A DNA stretch of 64,000 nucleotides from Allomuricauda sp. (GCF_013911645.1 NZ_JACESV010000001.1:1054001-1118000); one strand, 5' to 3'; counted from the first letter of the stretch, positions 52,119 to 60,692 are shown. The notes: generated by a model not told the origin, from the sequence alone. Numbers and translations: made by a program.

Positions 52119-52910
52119 ATGAACAAAAGCACTTTTAAAATCAGTAAAATGGACTGCCCTTCAGAAGAGCAGATGATTCGGATGAAGTTGGAGTCCCATA
52201 CACAAGTAAAACACTTGGATTTTGATATTCCCAACAGAAAATTGGAAGTATATCACTTGGACGGCACCAAGGAGATACAAACGTCCATAGCCAGCTTACA
52301 ACTTGGGGATTCCCTAGAGGGAACCATAGAAGCCGAACCGCCCGTAATGGAAGAACAATCCAAACAAAAAAGAATGCTTTGGTGGGTCTTGGGCATCAAC
52401 TTTGGCTTTTTCGTTATCGAAATGACCACTGGTTGGATTTCCTCTTCAATGGGACTTGTGGCGGATTCGTTGGATATGCTGGCAGATTCCATCGTTTACA
52501 GCCTGAGCTTGTTTGCTGTAGGCGCAGCCATGTCACGCAAGAAAAATATAGCCAAAATCAGCGGCTATTTTCAAATGGGATTGGCCCTCTTGGGCTTTTC
52601 AGAAGTACTGCGTAGGTTTTTCAGCGATACTGGAACGCCCTTGTTCCAATGGATGATCATAGTTTCAATTTTCGCATTGGCAGGTAATTTGATTTCCCTC
52701 TGGCTCATCAACAAAACCAAGAGCCAAGAGGCCCACATGCAGGCGAGCGCCATTTTTACGTCCAATGATATCATTGTGAACGGCGGTGTTATAGTTGCAG
52801 GTGTGCTGGTCTATTTTCTGAACAGCAAATGGCCCGATTTGATAATTGGTGGCATCGTCTTCATGTTTGTGATGCGGGGCGCCTTAAGAATATTGAAACT
52901 GTCGAAGTAG
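52119..52910 (+). CDS. CDF-type cation efflux protein with N-terminal HMA-like domain
   Basis: This 263-residue protein has an N-terminal ferredoxin-like domain (about 1-75) containing KMDCPSEEQ, a variant metal site. Cation-diffusion-facilitator membrane segments follow, with ADSLDMLADS for the metal-binding Asp residues and a later SNDIIVNGGV. It lacks the long C-terminal cytosolic domain of ZitB/YiiP. It probably exports Zn2+, Co2+ or Cd2+ by proton exchange. It stands alone between degenerate ORFs. Confidence 0.82.
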   Translation: MNKSTFKISKMDCPSEEQMIRMKLESHTQVKHLDFDIPNRKLEVYHLDGTKEIQTSIASLQLGDSLEGTIEAEPPVMEEQSKQKRMLWWVLGINFGFFVIEMTTGWISSSMGLVADSLDMLADSIVYSLSLFAVGAAMSRKKNIAKISGYFQMGLALLGFSEVLRRFFSDTGTPLFQWMIIVSIFALAGNLISLWLINKTKSQEAHMQASAIFTSNDIIVNGGVIVAGVLVYFLNSKWPDLIIGGIVFMFVMRGALRILKLSK

Positions 52911-52977
52911 CTTCAGAAAGCCTAGGATTAGAAATATGATGACCAAAAAACAATGAATATCCAGATTTGGGCAATAG

Positions 52978-53136
52978 TATTGGGATCGACGACCTGGGGA
53001 CGCGTTCGGGTTCGAACAGATTGTTAAGGTCATTGAAGATGCTCCAAAGCTGGGGCTGAATAAATGGTGGACAGCCATCAAAATTATTGAATATGTCCAA
53101 GAACAGAAGGGAGAGAAGGCTTGCGAAAAAAGATAG
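52978..53136 (+). pseudogene. ORF fragment without start
   Basis: Fifty-two codons open after TAG 52975 read DAFGFEQIVKVIEDAPKLGL and NKWWTAIKIIEYVQEQKGEK, which looks like real helical protein. There is no start codon, and an upstream frame (EYPDLGNSIGIDDLG) ends nearby, so a frameshift is likely. I do not recognise the family. Confidence 0.3.
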
Positions 53137-53275
53137 AAAACCCATGAATGGAGGAATAACGAAGAAAGACAAAGTCTCATGTATGTTGATATTTACCGCA
53201 ATGTTCATAGTACTTCTCCTCCTTTACTTTTTAGAGGCCATTCTATATTTCTTTTACCTTCTTATTGAAACGTAA
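53093..53275 (+). CDS. Small basic membrane protein, uncertain
   Basis: Sixty codons from ATG 53093 give a basic N-terminus (SKNRRERRLAKKDRK) and one hydrophobic segment (MLIFTAMFIVLLLLYFLEAI). It overlaps the fragment at 52978 in another frame and ends 15 bases before the universal stress protein gene. It might be a real positive-inside membrane peptide or chance. Confidence 0.35.
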   Translation: MSKNRRERRLAKKDRKPMNGGITKKDKVSCMLIFTAMFIVLLLLYFLEAILYFFYLLIET

Positions 53276-53290
53276 CAAAAACAAAGCGAT

Positions 53291-54136
53291 ATGAAAACAA
53301 CAACAATCTTGGTTCCAGTAGATTTTACATCCGTAGCAAAAAATACGGTGAACTATGTTATCGGCCTATCGAAGCAACTAACGACAAAAATGATTTTTGT
53401 TCACGCCTACACCGTGGCATATCCATCGAGCACTCCCATGGGAATGGGAACCATGGCAGCTCCGATTTCGGGAGCCCGTGAATCCCAGGAAAAATCAAAC
53501 AAACAAAAACTCAAGGATTATCTCGAAAGCTTTCCGGAACTCGCATCCAAGGATTACAAAGGTTTCGTTGATTTTGGCGCGACCGTAGATGTTATTTGTC
53601 AAACTGCCAAAGATGAAAATGTTGACGCCATCATTATGGGGACCGAAGGAGCAGACTCCCCGATGGAAGAATTTTTTGTGGGCACCGTGACTGAAAAAGT
53701 AAGTCGTAATGCACCTTGCCCGGTATGGGTTGTTCCAGAAAGCACAAAGTATGATGCTATTGAACATTTGGGCTTGGCACTGGACGGGGACAGTTTGGGC
53801 AATGAGGCTGATAAAGACCTATTGATCAAGTTGCTGGAAACATTTACTGCCAATTTACATCTCGTACAAATTACGAATGACAAGGAGGATATTCCCTTAA
53901 AAGAAAATGAAGTGCTTTCATATTATAAAAACCTTTTGGGCCAAAGGGAATTCACCTTCAACATTTTCCAAAATAAAGATACTGAAGAAGGCATCAACAA
54001 GTTTCTAAGGGAAAACCCAATAGATTTGCTGGTGCTACTCTTCAGGGAACACGGATTTTTTGAGCGGGTATTGGAGAAAGGACTAAGAAAAAGATTGGTT
54101 TTTGGTTCCGATAAACCCTTACTTATACTCAAATAA
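53291..54136 (+). CDS. Universal stress protein (tandem UspA)
   Basis: This is a 281-residue protein with two Usp folds. The first (1-150) starts TTTILVPVDFTSVAKNTVNYV and keeps the ATP-binding pattern MGTEGADSPMEEFFVGTV...PCPVWVVPE. The second is degenerate. It is cytoplasmic and linked in general to stress and membrane energetics. Its place at the end of the metal-efflux run suggests induction by the same stresses. Confidence 0.85.
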   Translation: MKTTTILVPVDFTSVAKNTVNYVIGLSKQLTTKMIFVHAYTVAYPSSTPMGMGTMAAPISGARESQEKSNKQKLKDYLESFPELASKDYKGFVDFGATVDVICQTAKDENVDAIIMGTEGADSPMEEFFVGTVTEKVSRNAPCPVWVVPESTKYDAIEHLGLALDGDSLGNEADKDLLIKLLETFTANLHLVQITNDKEDIPLKENEVLSYYKNLLGQREFTFNIFQNKDTEEGINKFLRENPIDLLVLLFREHGFFERVLEKGLRKRLVFGSDKPLLILK

Positions 54137-54521
54137 GATAATCTCCAGCAATATCAATACATATTTTTCGGCTTTAGATAAATGGTTGCTAAAACGGATG
54201 GATTTGATTGTGATGCGGCGATGGAAACCGAAAAAGCGATCATTCAAACCCATCAACCATCCAAAGTTGTTTGATCCACTAAAAAAAGTCGATCAACCCG
54301 AAAACTTGGTTTGCAGAACAATATATTCAAGTAATTGTCCTGATTTTGGGAGCAGTTAGGATGGCTAAAAAGTGGAGCGTTTTGCCAATATAGGTTTGGC
54401 ATTATGGACTATTTTAAATGCTATTGGATTGCAAAAAATGAAATGGTGCTGACTCATATTCATACAAGTAATCTTTAGGACCAACTTTGCTGGTATAAAT
54501 TAGGCTTACATAAAAAAATAG

Positions 54522-54545
54522 CCCATCCGAATATTCGGATGGGCC
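54522..54545 (-). terminator. Perfect-palindrome terminator (minus strand)
   Basis: GCCCATCCGAAT pairs with ATTCGGATGGGC, and T-residues follow on the minus strand. It lies 22 bases after the stop of the frameshifted mobilisation-type gene. The stretch 54137-54521 contains no gene I can support. Confidence 0.75.
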
Positions 54546-54566
54546 ATTAAATGATTTGGATCACTT

Positions 54567-54829
54567 AGAGCTCAAAGATCAGGATATCCTTTTCGATCTC
54601 CGACTTCCGCTGTTCCAAAGTCTTCTGCAACTGGGTGGTCACCAAATTGATGAGATTGCTGTTGGTGGTCTTGAACTCCAATCCATGGGAATCCCAGATG
54701 TAAAATGAACTGGAACCGTCTTGGTTGTAGTTGAACTTGGTGAGTTCTCCAAGGGTCTGGTTCAGGCGTTCCCTATGGTCGCCAAGCCTCTCAACTTTTC
54801 AAACTTCTGGATCCGGCTGTCGATGCTGC
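54567..54829 (-). pseudogene. Frameshifted mobile-element helical protein
   Basis: Read on the minus strand, one frame gives GSIDSRIQKFEK. After a one-base deletion in the A-run at about 54798 a second frame continues VERLGDHRERLNQTLGEL to QRKSEIEKDILIFEL and TAA at 54567. A single inserted A restores a continuous coiled-coil protein of about 90 residues, of the type often found in Bacteroidetes ICEs. The 5' end is replaced by the transposase remnant. Confidence 0.6.
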
Positions 54830-55037
54830 CGTGGCACACAATAGGGAGTACAGTCTGTATGCACAACGTAAAAAACTTGAGGGAAAACCTTATTTCTTGA
54901 TAATGAACAATGTCTCCAATAAAATTTTAACAACTGTTTACGGAGTGGTCCAAAGTAGGAGACCATACGATATCAACCATATTTGCGTTGATCCTAGAAA
55001 TATAACTAGGACAAACTTGCCATTAAAGGTAAATTAA
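54810..55037 (+). mobile_element. Remnant of an IS110/IS116-family transposase
   Basis: The frame ending at 55037 reads AVAHNREYSLYAQRKKLEGK and ends PYDINHICVDPRNI after KILTTVYGVVQSRRP. This matches the C-terminus of IS110-type transposases (YY.RK..EGK, then ..VYAVVKR..PY). The rest of the transposase is absent. The left edge abuts the truncated mobilisation-type gene, so an insertion and deletion happened here. Confidence 0.55.
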
Positions 55038-55057
55038 AAGAATCAATTTAAACGTAT

Positions 55058-55073
55058 TTAAGTATTTGCTTAA
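55058..55073 (+). promoter_or_regulatory. ArsR-type operator candidate
   Basis: TTAAG-TATTTG-CTTAA is a perfect inverted repeat. It lies eight bases before a -7-like TACCTTTG and about 30 bases before the ArsR start. ArsR/SmtB repressors bind such AT-rich dyads over their own promoter. Confidence 0.5.
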
Positions 55074-55103
55074 TTTATTATACCTTTGTACTAAATTCAT
55101 CCC

Positions 55104-55475
55104 ATGAAACTTGAAACTAGCTGCATTAGGGCAGAGGCCGATTACGTTCAAATACTACGCTGTAAAGAAGAATTGAACGCTGTATCAGCTTCCATCGAGG
55201 TAATAAGTAAGGTTATGGCACTGGCCGGTAATAAGGTTCGTTTTAAAATGTTGTATCTGCTGCAACGGGAAAACGAATTATGCCCTTGTGACTTTGCGGA
55301 TATTCTGGAAATGAGCGTTCCCGCTATTTCCCAGCATTTACGTAAGATGAAGGATGTCAATGTCATTTCTACCCGTAGAGATGGTCAAACCATCTTTTAT
55401 CGAATTTCAGAGGAGAATAAAGCTTTTTTGACTACTATTTTAAGTAATGTAGCACCTGAAAGAAAAACTGCATAA
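55104..55475 (+). CDS. ArsR/SmtB-family metal-sensing repressor
   Basis: This is a 123-residue winged-helix protein. The HTH is MSVPAISQHLRKMKDVNVIS, preceded by the metal-binding alpha3 motif ELCPCDFADIL. An N-terminal Cys (TSCIRAEADY) could complete a three-thiolate site, as in CadC/CmtR. It begins the operon with MerTP (1-base gap) and the GDCCVxC protein, so Hg2+, Cd2+ or Pb2+ is the likely signal. Confidence 0.87.
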   Translation: MKLETSCIRAEADYVQILRCKEELNAVSASIEVISKVMALAGNKVRFKMLYLLQRENELCPCDFADILEMSVPAISQHLRKMKDVNVISTRRDGQTIFYRISEENKAFLTTILSNVAPERKTA

Positions 55476-55476
55476 A

Positions 55477-56079
55477 ATGAAAAAAACAATGACATCAAAT
55501 CGAACTGCTTTTGCTGGGTTGTTTTCGGCTATCGTAGCTTCTCTATGTTGCATAACTCCTGTTTTGGCGTTGCTTTCCGGAACTACGGGTGTTGCCTCTA
55601 CCTTTTCTTGGGTAGAACCCTATAGGCCTATTTTGGTAGGTTTGACCGTTTTGATTCTTGGTTTTGCCTGGTATAAAAAATTAAAGCCACGTCCACAGGA
55701 TATTGATTGCGCCTGTGATGATGACAAACCTAAATTCATCCAATCAAAAACATTCTTGTTTTTGGTGACCATTTTTGCTGGTATTATGTTGGCGTTTCCT
55801 TATTACTCGCATTTGCTCTTTCCCAACTCAAGCGTTAAGAAAAAGGTCCTTTACGTATCCGAAAACAATGTAGGTGAATTGAACTATTCCATTCAGGGGA
55901 TGACCTGTACAGGTTGCGAAGCCCATATTGAAAACAAAGTCAATCAATTGCAAGGTATTTTGGAAGTAGATGCAAACTACGAAAAATCTAGTGCTTTGGT
56001 GAAGTATGACAAGGGTAAGGTAACACCTGATGAAATAGCTACCGCCATTAGAAAAACCGGTTACAAAATCATTGAATAA
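55477..56079 (+). CDS. merTP: MerTP: mercuric transport protein fused to a MerP-like HMA domain
   Basis: This 200-residue protein has MerT-like membrane segments with the Cys pair SLCCITPVLAL (Cys24-Cys25) in the first, and a cytosolic-loop CAC (IDCACDDDK). A C-terminal heavy-metal-associated domain has MTCTGC near 143-148. MerT brings Hg2+ inward from MerP; here both are one chain, a known Bacteroidetes form. No mercuric reductase gene is seen in the window. The stop overlaps the next ATG by one base. Confidence 0.88.
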   Translation: MKKTMTSNRTAFAGLFSAIVASLCCITPVLALLSGTTGVASTFSWVEPYRPILVGLTVLILGFAWYKKLKPRPQDIDCACDDDKPKFIQSKTFLFLVTIFAGIMLAFPYYSHLLFPNSSVKKKVLYVSENNVGELNYSIQGMTCTGCEAHIENKVNQLQGILEVDANYEKSSALVKYDKGKVTPDEIATAIRKTGYKIIE

Positions 56080-56288
56080 TGGAGGTTATCTTAAAATCCA
56101 CTCTTACTTGCCCGAACTGTGGGCATCAAAAAGAAGAAGAAATGCCGACAACGGCCTGTAAATTCTTCTACGACTGTGAGAATTGTAATAAAGTACTAAA
56201 ACCCAAAGAGGGAGATTGTTGTGTTTTTTGTTCTTATGGTTCAGTGGCCTGTCCTCCCATACAATCTGGCACTGGTTGCTGTAATTAA
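56079..56288 (+). CDS. GDCCVxC-domain heavy-metal protein
   Basis: This 69-residue Cys-rich protein has TCPNCG, YDCENC and the signature EGDCCVFCSYGSVACPPIQ, ending in GCCN. Proteins with this motif accompany mercury genes in several Bacteroidetes and Proteobacteria and probably bind metal in the cytosol. It is translationally coupled to merTP and ends the operon. Confidence 0.85.
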   Translation: MEVILKSTLTCPNCGHQKEEEMPTTACKFFYDCENCNKVLKPKEGDCCVFCSYGSVACPPIQSGTGCCN

Positions 56289-56410
56289 TGATTTTGACTG
56301 ACTCAATAATCTAAAGTTCTATGGTGCTATGGACACTTTTACGATAACAATTTTGCTTAATTCTTTAAAGAAATTTGGTTTTTAATAGAGTATATAAATA
56401 GGGACAAAGG

Positions 56411-56463
56411 AGCGGCTTTATGCCGTCCCTTGTCCGGCAAATTTTTGCGGGCTTAGCTTTCGA
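56411..56463 (-). repeat. Shared leader repeat, copy C (partial)
   Basis: Bases 56412-56463 match copy B (34900-34950) with few differences: the hairpin block, ccttgtccggcaaa, and ttgcgggctta. The half carrying the promoter-like boxes is missing. It lies 25 bases after the integrase stop and is not followed by a gene on that strand. Confidence 0.8.
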
Positions 56464-56488
56464 TGATATTGGTTAAGGCGATATTCTT

Positions 56489-57745
56489 TTACAGATTAAT
56501 AATGCCCCTTTCCCTTGTATTGTTGGAAAAGCTCAATGCCCTTCTCAGTCCGCTCATATCCGAACTGATTTTTTCTTCCAAGACCCTTGCATAGACCTGA
56601 GTGGTCGAAATCTTGGTGTGGCCCAGCATTTTTGAAACGGTTTCTATGGGAACACCATTCGATAGTGTTACCGTGGTGGCAAATGTATGCCGGGCCGAAT
56701 GAAAGGTAAGGTTCTTGGAAATCCCCAATAAGGCTGTTATTTCCTTTAAATAGGCATTTGTTTTTTGGTTTGAATATACCGGAAGTAATTTACCTTGGTT
56801 CAAATGGGGATGGTCCTCATATTTTTCCAGAATCTGCTTTGCGACTTCAAGTAGTGGGATTTTTACGGGTTGTTCATTTTTTTCACGTTGGGTAAAAATC
56901 CAACGTTCTCCATCAATACCAACCACGATATTGCTTTTGTCCAACAACCTGACATCCGTATATGACAATCCGGTATAACATGAAAACACGAAAATGTCCC
57001 GTACTATACCATATCCCTTGTCCTCAATATCGGCCTCTTGGAAAAGCTTCAGCTCCTCTTGGGACAGAAATTCCTTTTTATATCTCTTGAATTTAAGTTT
57101 ATACCTGGTAAATGGATTTTTTTCCAGCCATTCAAGATCCATGGCCAGATTCATCAATTTACGCAGCCTTTCCAAATGTTTCATAACACCGTTATTGTTC
57201 AAAGGGTTTGAATTTTGGAGGGATGGCCCTTTTCTCAGATACTGTTCAAAGTCAATGATGAAACTGTACTTCAGATGCTTTAGGTATATATCATTGGTCT
57301 TCTTTTCCCTAACAAGAAACCTTCGAATATAATTTTCGGTGGTATAGTAATTCTTCAGCGTCCCCGGTTTGAGTACGCCTTTCATATTTTGGTTGTGGTA
57401 CGCCACTAATTCCAATAAAGTTTTATGTCTTTCGTCATGCCCGACGAACCTAGCCTTTATGGATTTTGCCGTAACCAACTCAAATTCAGCGGATAACTGT
57501 TTGTGGCATTGTAGTAATTTGGCATATACCTGGTCCAGATAGGTGTTCAATGCCTTGCCCTCAGGTGTCCTGGAGGTGGTTTTCTTCGCTTTGGTGTCCC
57601 AATAGGTAACCGATGTTTGTCGTTGTAAACTGATTTCTGCACGTTTTCCATCAACCGTTACACGTGCATAAATTGGGGCCGAATCCCCGTTTCTCTTGGC
57701 TATATTAAGCCAAAAATGGATGCTAAAAGTTCTTGTAGTGCCCAT
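56489..57745 (-). CDS. Tyrosine site-specific recombinase (integrase)
   Basis: This 418-residue protein has an arm-type DNA-binding domain (1-95), a SAM-like core-binding domain (about 105-205) and a catalytic domain (about 225-400). Catalytic residues His349, Arg352, His376 and Tyr385 are visible (FHSARHTFA, MLGHTKISTTQVYARV). The first arginine is replaced: CYTGLSYTDV has Ser261 there, as reported for IntDOT of CTnDOT. It lies 229 bases from the 3' end of tRNA-Pro, the usual layout for an element inserted in a tRNA gene. Confidence 0.9.
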   Translation of the reverse strand: MGTTRTFSIHFWLNIAKRNGDSAPIYARVTVDGKRAEISLQRQTSVTYWDTKAKKTTSRTPEGKALNTYLDQVYAKLLQCHKQLSAEFELVTAKSIKARFVGHDERHKTLLELVAYHNQNMKGVLKPGTLKNYYTTENYIRRFLVREKKTNDIYLKHLKYSFIIDFEQYLRKGPSLQNSNPLNNNGVMKHLERLRKLMNLAMDLEWLEKNPFTRYKLKFKRYKKEFLSQEELKLFQEADIEDKGYGIVRDIFVFSCYTGLSYTDVRLLDKSNIVVGIDGERWIFTQREKNEQPVKIPLLEVAKQILEKYEDHPHLNQGKLLPVYSNQKTNAYLKEITALLGISKNLTFHSARHTFATTVTLSNGVPIETVSKMLGHTKISTTQVYARVLEEKISSDMSGLRRALSFSNNTRERGIINL

Positions 57746-57780
57746 AGACTCTCACTTTAAGTTAATACTCGATTTGATAT

Positions 57781-57809
57781 CGAAAGTCAAATCGAAGCGA
57801 AAGTCAAAT
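57781..57809. repeat. Tandem cgaaagtcaaat repeats upstream of the integrase
   Basis: Two copies (57781-57792, 57798-57809) are 17 bases apart, just before the integrase start. The first, extended to gaaagtcaaatcga, is identical to 25144-25157 in the candidate oriT. They may be arm-type integrase or accessory-protein sites. The rest of the gap 57810-57973 has no supportable gene. Confidence 0.5.
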
Positions 57810-57973
57810 GCTAAGGAGTTACCAATGTAGTGAAAAAATCCGGTCGAAAAAAGGTAACCGAATAGGTAACTTTTGTTTTGATTTTAAAGCTAACTGTATG
57901 ATATCAAAAAAAATGAAATCAATTGAAAATCATACAGTTAACTTTTTATTGGTGTCTATTGACACCCTCTTTG

Positions 57974-58048
57974 TCGGGGTGGCAGGATTCGAACCTGCGA
58001 CCTCCTGCTCCCAAAGCAGGCGCGATAACCGGGCTACGCTACACCCCG
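57974..58048 (-). tRNA. tRNA-Pro (anticodon TGG)
   Basis: The minus strand folds as a cloverleaf. The acceptor is CGGGGTG/CACCCCG. The anticodon arm CCTGC-TTTGGGA-GCAGG gives TGG. The T arm is GCAGG-TTCGAAT-CCTGC. The discriminator is A and no CCA is encoded. Its 3' end faces the integrase, so it is the likely attachment gene. Confidence 0.93.
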
Positions 58049-58181
58049 AAAACAGTCTTAATGACCAAGAACTTCAATTTCTCAAACTCCAAATTACAAA
58101 CCACTTTTTAAAGTAGCCGCTCAGGCGGAGTTTATACCGAGCATTGTCGAGGTACTACACCCCGAAGTATGTTGGAAAAAG

Positions 58182-58265
58182 CGGAGAGACCGGGACTCGA
58201 ACCCGGGCAGCACTTACGCGCTGACAGATTAGCAATCTGCTCCGTTACCACTCCGGCACCTCTCC
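58182..58265 (-). tRNA. tRNA-Ser (anticodon GCT)
   Basis: The minus strand gives acceptor GGAGAGG/TCTCTCC. The anticodon arm CAGAT-TGCTA-ATCTG reads GCT. A long variable arm and T arm CCGGG-TTCGAGT-CCCGG follow. The long variable arm fits a class II tRNA-Ser. Confidence 0.93.
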
Positions 58266-58378
58266 AATTAATTTATTATGAACATGCATTCTGAAAATGC
58301 GGATGCAAATGTACCTTTTCAGATGTAAGATCGCAACTATTTTTACACTTTTTTCATGGAACTTTTATCACTTCCCTG

Positions 58379-60415
58379 CTATTCAGGATATTCCACTCGT
58401 AAATGGTAGATATTAGTAAGCTTTTGCTTGAGCACCTTCTTTACCATTTCAATTTCCTTAAGGGTTATATTGGCATTCAAGTACTGGTTGGCCTGCATCT
58501 GTCCCTTTACTATTTTCTCCACAAACTCATCTATCATGGTAAATGTCGGGTTCTTTAAACTCTTCGAGGCGGCCTCTACGGCATCCGACATCATCAATAT
58601 AGCGGTTTCCTTTGAAAAAGGTATTGGCCCAGGGTATTTAAAATCTTCCTTATCCACCTCTTGATCCAATTCTTGTTGTTTTTTATAGAAATAGTAGACC
58701 ATAGTTGTTCCATGGTGGGTTCTGATAAAATCAATTACACGGTCTGGCAAATTGTTTTTTCGGGCTATTTCTATCCCATTGATTACATGGTCTATAATAA
58801 TCTTGGCGCTCTCCTTGGGCGGTAAATCATCGTGTGGATTAACGTTGGTAATCTGATTTTCGGTAAAATAGGTCGGACGCTCCATCTTACCTATATCGTG
58901 GTACAGTGCACCTACCCTGACCAACATGGCATTTGCGCCTATTTCGTTGGCCGCGGCCTCGGCCAGGTTCGCTACTTGTAAAGAATGATGAAAGGTGCCC
59001 GGTGCTTTGTCCGATAATTCTTTGAGCAATTTAGAATTGGTGTCGGAAAGCTCCAACAACGACACATCGGATACAAGTCCGAACACTTTTTCGAACATAT
59101 AGATCAGCGGTTGGGCAAAAAGCGTCAAAAGGCCATTCAGCACAAAAACACCAAACAATATCCATTCAATATTTTGCAAATTACCTTCATGGATGGCATG
59201 GAATGCAAAATAACCAACTATGTAGATCAAGGTAATTTGACCCACCGAAATAAACAGATTGGCCCTCTTGTATAGCTCTGAGGCCGTTAAAATGGTAACA
59301 ATACCTGCTATGGTCTGTAAAAAAATATATTCAAAACTGTTGGGTACCACAAAACCGAGGATCAAAACAGTCAACACATGGACGAACAATCCTAACCTGG
59401 CATCAAAAAAGTTTTTCAACACCAAAGGTAAAATACACAGGGGAACCATATAGATATAGTTCTCGTAATGCTTTGTCATCAATGTGGTGGCGAGTACCAT
59501 CAACAAAATGTTGAAGAAAATAAAGGTCACCTTGTTGTTGTTCTGGAAAATCTCGTTCCTATATCGTTTCAAAAACAGGAACAACATAATGAGCACCAAC
59601 GCCACCAATACGGTATACCCAAGCAAAATAAAATAATAATTGCTGCCCATCCAGAGCTCAGACTCATACTCATCTTTAAGGGAACTCAATATTTTAAAGT
59701 CCTCCGACTCCACAATTTCCCCTTTGGCAATGATCAATTTTCCTTGGTCCACTTCGCCACGAGTGTACGAAATCTTTGAAAGCTCATCGCTTAAAGCACT
59801 TTCAGTTAGGGCTTCATCATAAAAAAGATTTGCTTTTAGGCTATTTCTTAATATTCCGGTCAAACGAGGAGTCCCAACCATGTTGGCCCCCGAAAAACGG
59901 CTCGATATTTCTCTTTTAGCTTGCTCAAGAACCAAATAATCACTTGGAGAAACAGGTTGTGCCTCATTATTTTTTACTACTACTGTGGATTCGGATTCCG
60001 GTAAGTTTTGAAAAACCCCATCAGTATAAATGTCCTCAAGAACTTCTTCGGAAAGACTCCTCAAAGACTGACGTTGTTGTGAAGAAAAGTTGCCCGATTG
60101 AAAAAGTGTATTCAACTCCGCAGCAACTTCTGCTCTAACATCAGAAACCACAGAGGCATTATAGGTGTAATAATCAGTTTTATTGGCTCTAATCGAGGAT
60201 TTTTCCTCTTCTATCTCCTTTTGGGTCTTTTTTATGGAAAAATCAATAGGGGCATACAGGTTTTCATATTGCCACGGTTTACCCTTTTGAAACTCGTACT
60301 TAAACTTCCCCCCTTTTGGGAAAAAGAATACAATCAGGGCAATCGAAACTACATACAGAAAATATTTGTAGACCAGCGATTGGTGTTTATATACATTATC
60401 CAAAGTTTTTCCCAT
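58379..60415 (-). CDS. PgpH-like 7TM-HD family phosphodiesterase
   Basis: This 678-residue inner-membrane protein has an N-terminal membrane segment and an extracytoplasmic 7TMR-HDED domain (about 45-260). Seven membrane segments (about 265-440) follow. The cytosolic HD domain has HHSLQVANLAEAAA, ALYHDIGKMERP, KIIIDHV and RTHHGTT. PgpH-type proteins hydrolyse c-di-AMP to pApA. It is a stand-alone, ordinary chromosomal gene. The tRNA-Ser precedes its end. Confidence 0.9.
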   Translation of the reverse strand: MGKTLDNVYKHQSLVYKYFLYVVSIALIVFFFPKGGKFKYEFQKGKPWQYENLYAPIDFSIKKTQKEIEEEKSSIRANKTDYYTYNASVVSDVRAEVAAELNTLFQSGNFSSQQRQSLRSLSEEVLEDIYTDGVFQNLPESESTVVVKNNEAQPVSPSDYLVLEQAKREISSRFSGANMVGTPRLTGILRNSLKANLFYDEALTESALSDELSKISYTRGEVDQGKLIIAKGEIVESEDFKILSSLKDEYESELWMGSNYYFILLGYTVLVALVLIMLFLFLKRYRNEIFQNNNKVTFIFFNILLMVLATTLMTKHYENYIYMVPLCILPLVLKNFFDARLGLFVHVLTVLILGFVVPNSFEYIFLQTIAGIVTILTASELYKRANLFISVGQITLIYIVGYFAFHAIHEGNLQNIEWILFGVFVLNGLLTLFAQPLIYMFEKVFGLVSDVSLLELSDTNSKLLKELSDKAPGTFHHSLQVANLAEAAANEIGANAMLVRVGALYHDIGKMERPTYFTENQITNVNPHDDLPPKESAKIIIDHVINGIEIARKNNLPDRVIDFIRTHHGTTMVYYFYKKQQELDQEVDKEDFKYPGPIPFSKETAILMMSDAVEAASKSLKNPTFTMIDEFVEKIVKGQMQANQYLNANITLKEIEMVKKVLKQKLTNIYHLRVEYPE

Positions 60416-60455
60416 TCCCTAAAACTGTTAGCTTCAAAAATAGAAAATATATATA

Positions 60456-60618
60456 AGAGCCTGTTTAGGAATTTGCCAATTGTTTTCGTAGGCCCCTTTT
60501 TGCGCATTTTTTCGTTATAATTTTGAACCGTAACCACGGCTATGCTTAAAAATTACGCCTCAAACTGCGTCAAAAATGATCTATACCAATTCCAATCACA
60601 AATTCCTAAACAGGCTCT
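60456..60618. mobile_element. MITE-like element with 20-bp terminal inverted repeats
   Basis: The left end 60456-60475 and the right end 60599-60618 are exact reverse complements (20 bases, starting agagcctgtttagg). The 163-bp unit has no ORF. I see no clear target-site duplication. It fills the gap between the PgpH-like and thiolase genes. Confidence 0.6.
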
Positions 60619-60692
60619 ACGAAGTCCGTTGCCCGAGCTCCTTATCGGTTTGCATTTAAATTTAGTATTTTCGCAAGAGTAAAAATGCACAT

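Noticed and set aside
57808..58116. 102-codon plus-strand ORF across the tRNA-Pro gene
   Set aside because: It reads the antisense of the tRNA, and its central part is the translated tRNA sequence.
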